Below, one piece after another: positions 34,101 to 45,410 of a DNA stretch of 64,000 bases. This DNA comes from Crocodylus rhombifer (taxonomy: Eukaryota > Chordata > Crocodylia > Crocodylidae): positions 82,333 through 146,332 of the forward strand of contig JAVSML010024439.1 in assembly GCA_038503035.1 (NCBI GenBank). The letters are read 5' to 3'. The position numbers and the translations under genes were made by a program. Within the stretch, counting starts at the first letter, position 1. Every line of letters starts with the position of its first letter. The notes beneath the pieces are model-generated. The model did not search any database. It was not told the DNA's origin and saw only the letters and a program-made list of their open reading frames with translations.

Positions 34101-35160
34101 ATCAAGGACATATGCAGTACCTGGAAAACTATCACATCTCTAAGGGCCCTAGCTCCCATTAAAGTCAATGGGAATCTTTACAATGACTTTAATAGGTGTT
34201 GGGATTGAGCTCTTAATAAAGGTCTCAGGTGAAATGCTTAGCTGGATGATTAAGATCTCAAGATTTCAAACAAGTTTTGTAATGATTCAGCCATTCTTTC
34301 CTTTTCTCCTCATTTCTCATGACAGGCACCCTTTAACAATAATATTGTAACAGATCAGCAATCGCCTACCTGCACATATCACCTCTCCACACACCATGTC
34401 AGAACAGATTTAAAAAAAAAAAAGAGAGATTCTCTTGCCCATAAGCCTTTGCTGTTACCTCTGAATGTGAAACTACTTTGGTTGCTAGTAGTATAGAGTT
34501 TATGAAATAAAGGGAGCAGTGCTGATTCTCTCTGATGGAGGGCAAGACATTGTAGGGCTTTCCATTTGCATTACACCTACCATTTGAGGATTGCAGAGTC
34601 TATATGCAAATGCTAATTAACTCATTCAGCTTCACAGAATCCCTGTAAAGATAAGTATAGATGGAGAAACTTGGGCACAAGGAGGTATAGCCAAGAAATG
34701 CATTAAATAGTCATGAAAAGAAACCAGATGTCTTAATGCCACTAGATTATACTCCCTGTGTTTAGTGGGAGAGTAATGTGGTTGCTGCTTGGAAGTGACA
34801 CACACCCCCCCGGCCAAAAAAAAAAAAAAAAAGAAAATTTAAAAAGCACTTTGTACCAGTCTCTCCAGTGAATTTTGGATTCTCAAACTGCTTCAGTTTG
34901 GGTATTTCCATCTCTTTTCCCGTTGGGAAAGATGATAACAGTTTTCCCAGCTAAGGTCCTTTTCTAGCTGAACACTGGAAATCCCAAACTAAGTATTCAG
35001 ACAACTCAGATAAGACTTGTGTGCATGAATTTGGGATGGGAAATATCCTGATTTTGCCTCAGTCAAACAGCTGTGGCCCATCAGGTCCCCCATGCCTGCA
35101 CTAATTAAAATGCCTGACACTGGTGTTTCAAGGAAGCAGAGTAGATGGATAAATTTTTCC
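31156..35160. other. Mostly unrecognised stretch
   Basis: About 4 kb with no gene seen. A single transposon-like end may lie at 31277-31320. The region 32507-32850 has motifs such as 'ggatctgacccatgggccaa' that recall a decayed hAT element, plus a local repeat of 'gagtatgtagggag' (32585 and 32614). A poly-A run lies near 34817-34833. No feature here is strong. Confidence 0.4.
34620..34760 (-). repeat. Degenerate MIR-like SINE fragment
   Basis: 'cacagaatccctgtaaagat', then 'gatggagaaacttgggcaca', then 'cactagattatactccct' follows the motif order of reverse-complement MIR. Confidence 0.4.
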
Positions 35161-35161
35161 A

Positions 35162-35197
35162 TCCGCTTGTGAAAAGCACGCTCTTTTCACAAGCGGA
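35162..35197. repeat. Perfect 15-bp hairpin with 6-nt loop
   Basis: TCCGCTTGTGAAAAG (35162-35176), loop CACGCT, then CTTTTCACAAGCGGA (35183-35197) is a perfect inverted repeat. It lies at the start of a GC-rich patch (35160-35470) that may itself be a transposon. The stem is shorter than a microRNA precursor would need. Confidence 0.9.
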
Positions 35198-35714
35198 GTT
35201 GGGTCTACCCGAGCTGTGCTGCAGCTGCCGGCCAGGCCCCACACAGCAGAATCGCGGCTGCTGCAGCCCCAGGAGCCCCCCAGGACCACAGGTAAGGCTA
35301 CTGGGGCCAGAACTGTGCTGGCCCTAGTCTTCCCTACCTCACCCAGGGGAACCTGCCATGCACCAGAGTGCACGTGGCACAGGTGTTCCCCGGGGACAAC
35401 TAGCAGCGGCACAAGGTGCACCACTGCTACTTGTCCCTGGGCAACCAAATGTCCATATCACGAGTGGACAAGGCCCTTGAGTCCAGTCCCCTGTATTTGC
35501 AGACAATTGTTATCCTAAGGACTCCCAGGAATTACCAACTCTCTCTCTCTCAAACACAAGTCACACTACTTAAGACATCCAGAAGTGGTTTCAACATCAG
35601 AGATAAAAGCAGGGGGGGCACTACCAATACCCTGTCACTGTAACAGCAAGAAACCAGCTAGTTTTATATATGCTCAGAAAATCTGACAAAAAGGACCTCC
35701 CCTATGCTGTAGAG

Positions 35715-36110
35715 CAGAGCTGGGCAACTTCGAAGAGGAGTGGGTACACACCCCATGGGCTGTACCAGTGGAGACTGTGGCCCTCCCAGGCTGCACGCCA
35801 TATACTTTGTGTGGGCCATCCCTCCGCTGCACTGTGCATATGTGCAGGCACGCTCTCTCCTGCTGCACCCTGTGCACCACCCTCCTCCTATATTGCACCA
35901 CATGCAACGCCTGTCTCATCCAGTACTGCTGACTGCACAGTACTGCACTGCATCCCTTGTCCCCTGGAGCAGGGGCAAGTATCAGAAGCCAGGAGCGGAA
36001 AGGGGACCCCTTAGCCCCCAGCCACCACTGCAGACAGAGCAATAAAGGTAGTGGCAGCTGGGTGGGCCACACTAACCCCTTGAGGGCCATGGGGACACTG
36101 GACAGCCCTA
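35715..36110 (+). mobile_element. Probable hAT-type element, about 396 bp
   Basis: It begins CAGAGCTGGGCAACTTC and ends near GGACAGCCCTA, imperfect inverted copies. The flanks CTGTAGAG and CAATACAG agree at 5 of 8 positions. 'gggccatggggacactgg' near the end fits the same type of element. The overlapping frames on both strands are C-rich and chance. Confidence 0.5.
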
Positions 36111-38179
36111 CAATACAGGCAACCCTGCCTCCTTTTCCTGACCTTGAATTTGGCCAGTATGACCTTGAGTGAAAAAGCAAGTTCTTCTAGCCAAACGTGT
36201 TCAGGCAGATTTTGCAGTCTGTGCTGAATTTCATGCTGCTGTGAATGTTCTGTTAGCAGGACAAGCTAGTTAATTAAAAGCTAGCTTGAGTAGAAGAATA
36301 TCAACCAGTGTTATATCTTTGCCTGCAATACAGACAGACCCCAAGTGGATATTGCAGACAACAGTCCATAGAGTGGTGTGTACAGTGCTACTACTGCCGT
36401 GACTGGGAGTGGGGGTAGACTGCGGCGTGTTCTTTTAGTTCAAGCAACAGAGACTAGTGACAGAGGTCTGCAGTTTGATCCTTGCTACCGAAAACACAGC
36501 TATGGACTCAATATTGCATGGGGCTGGGTCTTAGTGCTGAAATTTTTGCTTCTCCCCTCTTTCCCTCAAGTATTAAAAACTAATCTTAATGATGGTTGTC
36601 TGAGCACAATGTCCAAGTGAATAATCCCATTGTTAGGTGACCAGCTTCACTCATGAGAAAAGTCTATGCAGGTAGCCAAGTATCTATTGCTTGGAGATAA
36701 GAGAATGGCACGCCAAAACTTACAGGGGTTTAATCCCTTCCCTCATTTTTCATGCAGCCTGGCACCCTCCTGCTCTTTTGTACCAGTCTGCCTGGCTACA
36801 ATTAGTACTAGTCAACATGCCCTAGAAGAGATGACAGTACAACTCTGCCTGCTGTCCATTCTGCATCCCTACATGAACAGTCCTTGCAAGGTACCACATC
36901 AGCACCAATGGGGAAGATTAGATGCCGAGCTGGGTGTTAGGTATTGAAAGCATTCAGTATCTCTCTCAGCCCACTGCAGGACTGGGGCTGTAATGGTCTT
37001 TAATTGCATAATGCCCATTCCCTGCAATTTCATGGGGGTTTCTTCCCTCTCCTTTTGTGGGGAGGGGAGTATGGAGAGCCATAAGGGAATGGAGTCTTGT
37101 TTATCACCAGGCAGGAAATTCATGCAGTGAAAAGCCAGATCTCCTGTTGAACTTTCTGCATGACTGTGCAATGCTAACAAAAAAGCCATTGTTGTGAACC
37201 TGAAAATCTCTCTGCAGCTCTTTGAGCTCAAGTGAGCCCTCCGATCCCCATAAGAATAGCTCACAACAGACTCTGGCATGTAGCTGTGTTTAGCTTACGA
37301 TGGGGAGAGCACTGCTGTACTGAGGTGAGATTAATATCTAGCAAGGCCTCTGTTAGTGATGGCCAGGGGAGGTGATAGGCACAGAGTTGAGTCTCTGTGA
37401 AAGAACAGTTTGAGATGAACAAATAGAATAAAGGTTCCCAAACTTCTTCATCCTACTAGCCTCAAGACGCAAATATTTTGCACCAGGGTCAATGATACAT
37501 TGACAAGACCCCAACTTAAATACTGTTTTTCATTAAAAGGCTTCTTAGAATAAAACAGGAATCACATTTAAAATGTCCAGGAGCCCCCTGAGGCTCACAG
37601 ACTGGTTTGTCCGTCTCTGTAATGGGAGCTTCTCTCTGCAGCATGCTGAAAATATCTCAAGGCAATTTATTTCATCTGACAAAGGTGTTGCCTGCTGGAG
37701 GACATTCTGGAAAAAAATGAGGACACTGGAGAGACAGAGTACCAAGGTAAAGTTTGTTCACCCAAATAATAGTGATTATGTAGGAGAACAAATCATCAAG
37801 AGGTCTTAGAAACAGGTAGTAGAAAGAACATAAGAAGCAGTTTGGCTGGGTATGATGCCAGCGTATCCAGGCAATCAAAATACAGCTGGCAAAATATCTT
37901 TGCCTTTGTTTCCTAAACTAATCCACTTGGTCTATGTAATATCTATTCCATAACATTTCATAGATCATTTTCTCTAAAAAACAAACCAAAACACTAAGCC
38001 TGTTTCACCGCTATGTTACTTCGTATTTCAACTAATGGAGCTCCACCAAAATGCTGGGCTTTGTGATGGTGATGGAGTATTGACAACATTGGATGGCACC
38101 TGTAGACGCAGTCACATTGCAATACAATGCATCGGCAGATGTATATGGAGGTACATGTCTGGAACTCAGCCTTGACGAA
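36111..38179. other. Unrecognised stretch
   Basis: About 2 kb with no gene seen. The part 36380-36510 ('aggtctgcagtttgatcctt') has a weak tRNA-type B-box look that might be an old SINE. The part from about 37424 ('aaaggttcccaaacttcttc') resembles one end of a hAT element. Neither can be bounded. Confidence 0.35.
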
Positions 38180-38260
38180 GGTCCAGACTTAGGTCTTAAA
38201 ATTCAGTTCTACATGTGAGTAATTACTTGCTTATGTAAATACTTCCAAGATCTGGGCATG
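38180..38260. repeat. Ancient sauropsid repeat fragment
   Basis: 'tctacatgtgagtaattact' then 'gcttatgtaaata' belongs to the same CTTAAG-rich old family as 13563-13690, but is short. Confidence 0.3.
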
Positions 38261-38992
38261 CTCCCCTATCTTCCCCTGACAATGTGCCCAAGTCCTTAAG
38301 GACAGCACCAGCGTGTCAGCCCTGTACCTCCATGCATCTCTGCTCATGCATTGTATTTTAATGTGACAACTGGTTTCCAAGTGCAACCCAGCACTGACAG
38401 TTACTAAAACTTGTATGTGGAACCAGCTCTGATGACAGGAAAGAGCTGATTTTAATACAGTTTTCAAGACCTGAGATTTCCATGACGTTCTAGCAAAGCG
38501 TATTTCACTGAACTACGGATGAATTAAACTCTAGCAGCTCAGTGTTCCTGCTTTAACTATATTTAGTTAGTGCTTAAATCAGCAAGAAGTTACCCTCCTC
38601 TGTGTCCCTCACCCTGATGAAAGGGACCTGATTTAGTTTACAGGGCTGTGCAATTAATGTGATGCTAGAACAAGAGGGAGAGGGAGAGAGGAAAGCAGCT
38701 GTCTGGGGCTCTTTGTCACCCAGAGAAGAGTAGTTTAAATGAGTTATTTTAAGAAAGTTCCATGAACAGCAGCAGGGCAGGAGTCGACTTTAGTTAGTCT
38801 AAATTAAGAAGGAAGGCCAGGAAAATTTAAATGCCAACTGTTCTGCTCCTTAAAAATCTCAATTTGTTCCCTAGGATCAGTCCTCCCCTTTGCATTCAGT
38901 AGTGGTTACCAGTAACATGTGAAGGGTAAAATTGACCCCACTGTATCTAAAAATTAAAGGGAATTAATTTCCCCAAACTCCTTTTCTAGCCA

Positions 38993-39050
38993 TGATCCAG
39001 TACTTAAGCAAATGCTTAAGTTCCTTTGACATTAATGACACTTTAAGGAC
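38993..39050. repeat. Ancient sauropsid repeat fragment
   Basis: 'gatccagtacttaagcaaat' then 'gcttaagttcctttgacatt' matches the old family seen at 13563. It ends just before a CR1 tail. Confidence 0.4.
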
Positions 39051-39057
39051 ATGTTTA

Positions 39058-39425
39058 CATTAAAGGCTGAAAGAATTAGGGATATTTAGTCTGAGAAAAG
39101 ACAACTGAAGGGGATTTAATAGCAGCTTTCAAATACATGAAGGGTGGTTATAAGGAGAATGGGGATAGACATCTCTCTGTGGATGCAGAACAAGGAACAA
39201 TGGTCTTAAAATGAATACAGGAAATTTTGGATGGAGATTAGGAAGAACGTTCTCACTATGAGGGTGGTTAAGCACTGAAGAGGTGCCCCACGAAGGCTGT
39301 GGGATCTCAATCCTTGCATGTTGTTCAGAGCATCCCACTTGACTGGGACGGTTTAGTCCAGGACTATCCTGCTTGAGCACGGGGTTGGATTAGGTGATCT
39401 CCTGCTTGACTCTAAGCACATGGTT
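39058..39425 (+). mobile_element. CR1 LINE 3' fragment
   Basis: 'gggatttaatagcagctttc', then 'catgaagggtggttataagg', then 'ggggttggattaggtgatct' is the end of CR1 ORF2 and its 3' UTR. It is more diverged than the 47825 copy, and its terminal short repeat is not well preserved. Confidence 0.85.
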
Positions 39426-40444
39426 ATCTGTTGCGCTAAAAGGACAATTTGCTCATTCTGGGTCTATATTTTCCTGTGGCTGGCACTATGAATTGGCAAA
39501 TAAATATAGTAATGCAATCCTTATAGCAGCCTGTGGCTTTTCAACCTTGAAATGCTTTCTCCACTGAACCCATCTAGGAATGTCATGAAGAAGTCACTGT
39601 GTCAATATTGAATGCAATAATAGCCACAAGTTTAAATGCATTTGCTTTAATAAGACACATAAAAAGCTGGCTAAGGTTTGACCTTTCATCTCTCCTTATC
39701 TGATCTGCCCTAGGGTCCTTCAGCAAGGTCACCAAAAAAACCACCCACTAGAAAAACACCCTTTATTTAAGCATTCTGGTTACATACTATGAGGAAGCCA
39801 TGGGCCAAGAATACTTACTATGCACAGAAGCATGTATTTAATATAAAAGACAAAATTATACCATTGACTATTTGATAACAATCTAAAAAAATTGCCTTCC
39901 ATGCTGCATTTGGAACGATTTTGTAATTTGGATTATAAAGAAAAACAGAGTGCTATAGGCTAATCTTGCTATATTTGGGGTGTAAATGCTTTATCAGCTT
40001 TGTAAAAGCCATATGGTAGGTTTACTCACAAATCAGCAGTTCTATTCAAATGCAAGTTCATGGCATTTGGTAATAAATTTTCCAGTATACAACCCAGCAT
40101 TCTTTTTCCCCCTACTTTTCCAGCACGTGATTTGACAGTGGTTATCTGGGTGTATTTTTGTCACCTCTTGTTTGTCTAGCACATATTCAGAAATATTATT
40201 CATCACTACCATTAGTGATTCTTTAAAGATAAAGCATGTTAGTCAGTAATCTCTGACATGCTAGCACTTTATCTTCAGTGCTGTTTGCCTTTGTTACAAA
40301 GAGTCTACAGAAATGTGCAATTTTTAATAGAACTGGGCCCAAGTTGCCGAGTTTAAACCAGATCTCAATATCAGTTGCTTTAGAATTTGCTTGAAGGGTG
40401 CTGGTTTGTTACAAGAGGCATCTAAAAATAGGGACATATGCATC
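39426..40444. other. AT-rich stretch, nothing recognised
   Basis: About 1 kb of low-GC DNA with no supported feature. Confidence 0.5.
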
Positions 40445-40452
40445 AGCTATAG

Positions 40453-40998
40453 CAATAGGAGCCCACCTTTTTGATAGATGTGCCACAAATTAACCCCTCA
40501 CATTCCCTCTGTATTACTCTGGCCTCCTTCCCCTGCATGATCTGCTGCTCTGCTTCCTTCCCCGTGGCCGCATCTACACAAGACGCTGACTGCGCAATCA
40601 TTACTGCACAGTCATTTAGTATTTGTATAAACATGTATATACTTGTTTATACAAGTACAACATGACAGTGCAATAACCTGAATTACTGTGCAGTAGTGCT
40701 GACGAATGTCTTTTTTGTGATGCTACTGCACAGTAGCCGAATACTACTGCGCAACAGTGTCACATCACAGTTGTTGCCATGCGATGCTACTGCGCAGTAG
40801 TATTGGGCCACCGCACAGTCAGCATCTCATGTAGACGTGGCCACAGGGAAGGAAGTGTTCCTTGCCCAGTTTGCTACTTGACTTTCTGACTCTTGCCCCT
40901 GTCACTGTGCTCCTATTCCCTTCCCAATCTGCTGTGTGCCACACATGGATGCTGCCTTTGCCACTTGTGGCATTCATGCCACAGGTTGGTCAGCCCTG
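40453..40998 (-). mobile_element. hAT-type element split by a second transposon
   Basis: This is the reverse-complement relative of 3931-4180. It begins CAATAGGAGCCCACCTTTTTG and ends CAGGTTGGTCAGCCCTG. The flanks AGCTATAG (40445-40452) and AGCCAAAG (40999-41006) match at 6 of 8 positions. The insert at 40566-40842 separates its two halves. Confidence 0.75.
40566..40842. mobile_element. MITE with long inverted ends, nested, 277 bp
   Basis: It begins GGCCGCATCTACACAAGACG and ends with the inverted form CATCTCATGTAGACGTGGCC; the pairing extends about 30 bp ('gctgactgcg'/'cgcacagtcagc'). The interior repeats 'gctactgcgcagtagtatt'-type palindromes. The ends recall the 10092 and 30156 elements. 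Outside it, 'cttccttcccc' and 'agggaaggaag' are also inverted, so the true end could be slightly further out. A related half-copy lies at 61966-62050. Confidence 0.7.
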
Positions 40999-41006
40999 AG
41001 CCAAAG

Positions 41007-41957
41007 TGCCAGTTCAAAGACAGGCAGGCCTTTAATTATGATGATTGGATCAGGATTAGAATCTGAAGCCTAACTTTTTCCCCAGTGCATATAAATAAAA
41101 TCACTTAAGCTCTGTTACAGGCTATTCTCTACCAATTACAGGCTTGATCTTGAAGGGCGCTGTGCATTTCCCCACTGACTCTGCAGTGGCTTGAGAAGGC
41201 TCGGCTCTTCTTCAAAGTAATCAGCTTCACGCTGGATTGAGCCCTAGATGCCGTGTCATTTCATTCTTTAGCAAAAGGATCTGCACATGCATTTCTGAGT
41301 GCAAACCTCAGACTTCTTTGTTTGATTGCAGTGTAGCTGATCTTAGCTATAGTCTTTCTGAGTGTCCTCCAGCTGCTTCATGCACCTATATAACGATCTT
41401 CAGGACTAAACAGCCTGAGTGGCCCACCATACAGGGAGTTTTACAGCCACACAGAGTAGACACACAGACTTCTTGAGGTCCCTCTAAAATACTTCATAGA
41501 AACCCCACAGTTTAGCGAGACCCTGCTGAGAATTTTGAAGTCAGTATTTCAGACCTAATTCTGACACCTACTCTAAAGAATTTTCTTTCATTCCTTCTGC
41601 ATTAGAGGGCTGTGGGATAATAGGCCTATTTGCTTCATCTCACTACTCAAGGTGTAGGCGGAGATGGAGAAAGGGTTTCATGGGACTTCGCTTGATAGTC
41701 AGGACTGCTGAGCGCTAGGTCTGAAAATGACTCAATGGTTCTCACCCCTGGCTTGCTGATAGAAATGAAATACACCTTAGGAGTGAGTCAGCCTGCTTTC
41801 TGTGGGCTAGACTCTATCCCTTGAAGATGATGAGCATTTAAGACTGCCAGGGCTTGATTCTGGATGCATCTTATATTGTACTGCATGACATCATCTCCCA
41901 CTGGTGTCACTGGGAAATGAGGGTCCACTCACCTTGGATTTCAGGGAAAGTGAAAGC
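41007..41957. other. Unrecognised stretch
   Basis: About 950 bp without a gene or a repeat I can name. Confidence 0.5.
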
Positions 41958-42017
41958 TATGGGGTTGGACTAGATGACCTTCTGAGGTCCCTTCCAAGCC
42001 TAATTTTCTATGATTCT
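41958..42017 (+). mobile_element. CR1 LINE 3' tail, about 60 bp
   Basis: 'ggttggactagatgaccttc', then 'gaggtcccttcc', then 'tttctatgattct' is the CR1 3' terminus; nothing upstream of it is retained. Confidence 0.85.
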
Positions 42018-42127
42018 CTCTCCCAGGCATCACTCCTTATTGATATCTGATACCTTCAAGAAATTGTGCCAAGTGAAACTCTATTTGAAGCTGATAAAAT
42101 GGAATAGCATAAGGGAAAGTGCTATAC

Positions 42128-42357
42128 CAGCGGTACTTGAGAAGGCCCTAGAGGGTGCGCATGGGTGGGTGAGGACAAAGTGCTGCCATGCACCATCCTG
42201 CTGAGGCACTGCCTGCCCGGCTGCATGCAGGGAGCGGGAGAAGTGCCGCCTCTCTGCATTTGGCCGTGCACCACCCTCCCCACCCCACCCCTGCCGCCCC
42301 CCACTTGGCATCTGGCCGGCAGGGGGTACACTGACCCAAAAAGGTTGAAAACCCCTG
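42128..42357 (+). mobile_element. Non-autonomous hAT-type element, 230 bp
   Basis: It begins CAGCGGTACTTGAGAA and ends GGTTGAAAACCCCTG. It is flanked by a perfect 8-bp duplication TGCTATAC (42120-42127 and 42358-42365). It shares its 3' end and the 'gggggtacac' motif with the 369-bp element at 5242-5610. The intact duplication suggests a fairly recent insertion. Confidence 0.9.
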
Positions 42358-42365
42358 TGCTATAC

Positions 42366-44651
42366 AAATCAGGTGCTTGAGGAAGGCACTTTTTTGGATG
42401 AAAACAATTCACTGAAAACTTTCTTTCCTTAATTATTTGTGCAATTACTAGAACTGTGAGTAAAAACATAGACGTTACCTTGATTATCCATTTGCATGTG
42501 TAATTATGATTTGTATGTGCAGATATAGTAACGGTACAAAATTATCTCTGTAATTGCATGGGTCTTCTGGCCAACCAGGGCAAGGCCTGTAGTTTCAGAT
42601 ATCTGTGTCTGCGTGTACAAAATACCTGGACTACACACACTTTTTCTACGACTGCACATGAGACTATAACAGCTAAGCAAGTAACTGGCTAGTTACAGGT
42701 CTAAGTGATTATATAGATTTGCCTTACTGCAATTGTTCATGAAGTTACAGTAACTATGTATACAGTTTAACAACCACACCTTCCCCCAGCATTGACAGAG
42801 TGGTTCAAAGTCATGGAACAGAGATGCAAGGAGGTGCATTCGCTGCAACAGGATACCTGTGAGGTAAGAACAGCATTCGAAAAAGTAGCCTGGGACTACC
42901 TGCTAAATGGTAGCATTTTACTGCTCCTCCATGCATGCCATGCCATCTGCCGTCTAGTGCCTATGTTGCCATCACAGTAGCAAGCAGGAACAGGAGGGGA
43001 GAAGAGGGGGTGGGGGATATGGCCCTTTTTGTGAAGACCCTGATCCCTTGAGGGACATGGTTTGTGAGTTGGTGTATTAGCTAGACATTTCTCCAGCACT
43101 CTCCTGGGCCTTGTTTGAGATTCTGTTTGGGAAGAAAAATGCAAGAAACGCTACACACACAGAAGTTAGAAACTGAATAACTCCTTGTTGCCTATACCCA
43201 ATTTCCTAAAAGAAAGAGTGATATAGTTGGCTCTTTGGGATTTTTTTTAATTCCACAGTGGATACAAGAAATTGCCCTTCAACTTCTATCATGGAGAAAC
43301 CATTTCTAGAGGTAAAAAGAAGGCACCCAGGAACCGTCAGTGAAATTACAGGAGTGTGGTTTACTGCCACTTTGCTACAGTCATTCATCAGTAATAGCCC
43401 ATGATCAAATTCTCCTCTTAGTTCAGATTAACTCCATTTCAAGAGGGTTATTCCACCTTTACACCAGCGTACCGAGATCAGAACTTGGCCCTGCAGGGAC
43501 TGAGTTGAGAAGTAATAAGTCGCACGTTTCAGCTACTCTGAAGATAGCTTCTCATCCCCAAAACAAAAATAATGTGCAGGTGTAGTGAACAGGTAAGAGA
43601 AAAAAAATTACGTATGTGCTGGTTTGTTACACAAGCTAAGCTGATTGCTTTGGAAGCCAAGGTGTCCTCCTTGTACACAAAGCAGGAAATAGTAGTGTAG
43701 CCTTGTTTGAGACTGTCCAGTATTGTGCCTGAGATCATGACCAGGAGGAGGGTTTAAGAAGCAGTTCAGTGTGTATGGCCCTTGCATTCTGGCTCACAAC
43801 ATTGCTAATTAGCACAAATCATGATGGGTATTTTGTTCTGTGAATGCCTCCTCCCTTAGAATTGAGTTGAGACCTTCAAAACTCATTTCCTATGGGATCC
43901 TAAACAGCTATTTGATGGTAATAACTTCAGTCCCTACCTGCTGGATTTAAGCTAATCCACCCCCAATACCTTGAATATTTCCACAGTTCTCTATCTCTGT
44001 TTGTTACTCCGTGTACAGATTAGACTCTGTTCCTTTTCCAGACAGGATGAAAATTCAGTTTTCCAGGAACATGTGCAGAATCTGTCAGGATTAAGCTGAA
44101 ATGAAGCAGTGACTAAGCATATTCCAGGTGTCTGGGTCCTCAGATGAAAGGCAGAGGAGAAGAGTTATGATTATTAATCAACGTGGCATTTTAAATGTTA
44201 AGGGATGATCCTAGGTTTTTATAGACTTTCTTGACTTTAAATAATTCCTTCTCCTGTACTTTTGACCAGCTGCAAATTCTCTCCTGAATTCTTTTCCAGC
44301 CAATTAATGAAATGGGTCTATTTTCTTCTTCTTTTCTCATTCTGTCTGGGGACAGTATTACCATGGTTACCTGGATACCTGTTCTGTAGACTATGTGCTG
44401 TAGTGATTTAGCTATTGAAACCTCTCATTTTGTTGTTTATTAGTAGAAACCAGTCAATACCATGACCTCATTAAACTAGTTTCTGTCTAAGCACTGTTTA
44501 TATCATAAGATCAAAACTGCAATTTACTTGTATCAAAAGCTGTGAAACCCGAGATGACTTTGGGCTATCATTGCCCATTGATTAATGACTGCTCAGAGTG
44601 TCAGTATAAGCTGAAATGAAGCTACCTGAAAGGAGGTTTGGGTGCGTTTAA
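42366..44651. other. Unrecognised stretch with two ancient repeat traces
   Basis: About 2.3 kb with no gene seen. Old repeats lie at 43400-43492 and perhaps 43850-44040 ('cttcaaaactcatttcctat' then 'gtacagattagactctgttc', similar to old LINE tails). The rest is unassigned. Confidence 0.4.
43400..43492. repeat. Ancient sauropsid repeat (TTTACACCAG family)
   Basis: 'cagattaactccatttcaag', then 'cctttacaccagcgtac', then 'gagatcagaacttggccc' follows an old, widespread sauropsid repeat. Related pieces lie at 55238-55321 and 63301-63392. Confidence 0.45.
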
Positions 44652-45410
44652 TAGGGCTGTGCAAAGCTTTGGTCCCTGATTCGATTCCAGCCAATTCGGT
44701 GGCCGAATCTCTGAATCCAAATCGAATCAGAGGACGCTTTAATGTCTCCGAATCAAATCGGAACCCCCAGAATTGATTCAGAGAAATTCAGAAAGATTCG
44801 TCGACTCGGACATAGACACAACTTTAAATGTTTTTTCTACATACCTCAAGGTAGCAGGTGGCTCGTGAACACTGCGATGCTCGGGCACATGGAGAGTCCC
44901 GCAGAAGCATAGGGGTGGGGGCTCCCCAATGCGCTCGGCAGCAGACCCAGAAGTGGACCAGAAGCACTTCAGTCCACTTCCTGGTCCACCAGGGAGCGTG
45001 CTGGGGGGCCCTGCCGTGTCCCCCCCAACTCAGCAACTGGTGCCTACTGGGTCTGGGGGGGCACCCGCAGCCGATCGCCAAGCCAAGGGAGCATGCTCCC
45101 CAGTGGACCCAGAAGCGGACCAGAAGTACTTCCGGTTCACTTCCGGGTTCGCTGCTGAGCACATGGAGGGCCCCCCCGCACTCCTGTGGGATGCTCCATC
45201 CACCCCAGCATTCACGAGCTGTGCTGGTACCTTGAGGCATGTAGAAGAAACATTTAAAGCTGTGTCTATGTCCGAATTGCTGATTCTCCAAATCAGCATC
45301 AACTCTTTAGATTCAGATTCAACTAAATCAAATTGGGGACTGTGATCTGAATCAATGAATCTGAATTGGGCCACATCTGAATCAAATAGGGCCCGCTTCG
45401 CGCACCCCTA
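44652..45410 (+). mobile_element. Foldback hAT-type element 2, almost one palindrome
   Basis: It begins TAGGGCTGTGCAAAGC and ends CGCGCACCCCTA. The flanks (GCGTTTAA on the left, TGTTTTAA shifted by one base on the right) are only partly matched. The two halves are reverse complements over nearly their full length: 'gacatagacacaactttaaa' at 44811 pairs with 'tttaaagctgtgtctatgtc' near 45254. 'cagaagtggaccagaagcac' pairs with a matching inverted stretch near 45110-45150, and the centre is close to 45030. The outer parts are GAATC/GATTC-rich, as in elements 1 and 3. Frames of 114-155 codons on both strands are mirror images caused by the palindrome. Confidence 0.85.

Noticed and set aside
35162..35197. 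MicroRNA precursor
   Set aside because: The stem is only 15 bp with a 6-nt loop, and the flanks do not extend the pairing, so it is too short for a precursor.
36380..36510. Possible tRNA gene or tRNA-derived SINE
   Set aside because: Only a weak B-box-like 'gtttgatcc' was seen; no cloverleaf can be formed by eye and no A box is clear.
44824..45374. Frames of 114-155 codons on both strands
   Set aside because: They are mirror products of the palindromic element at 44652-45410.
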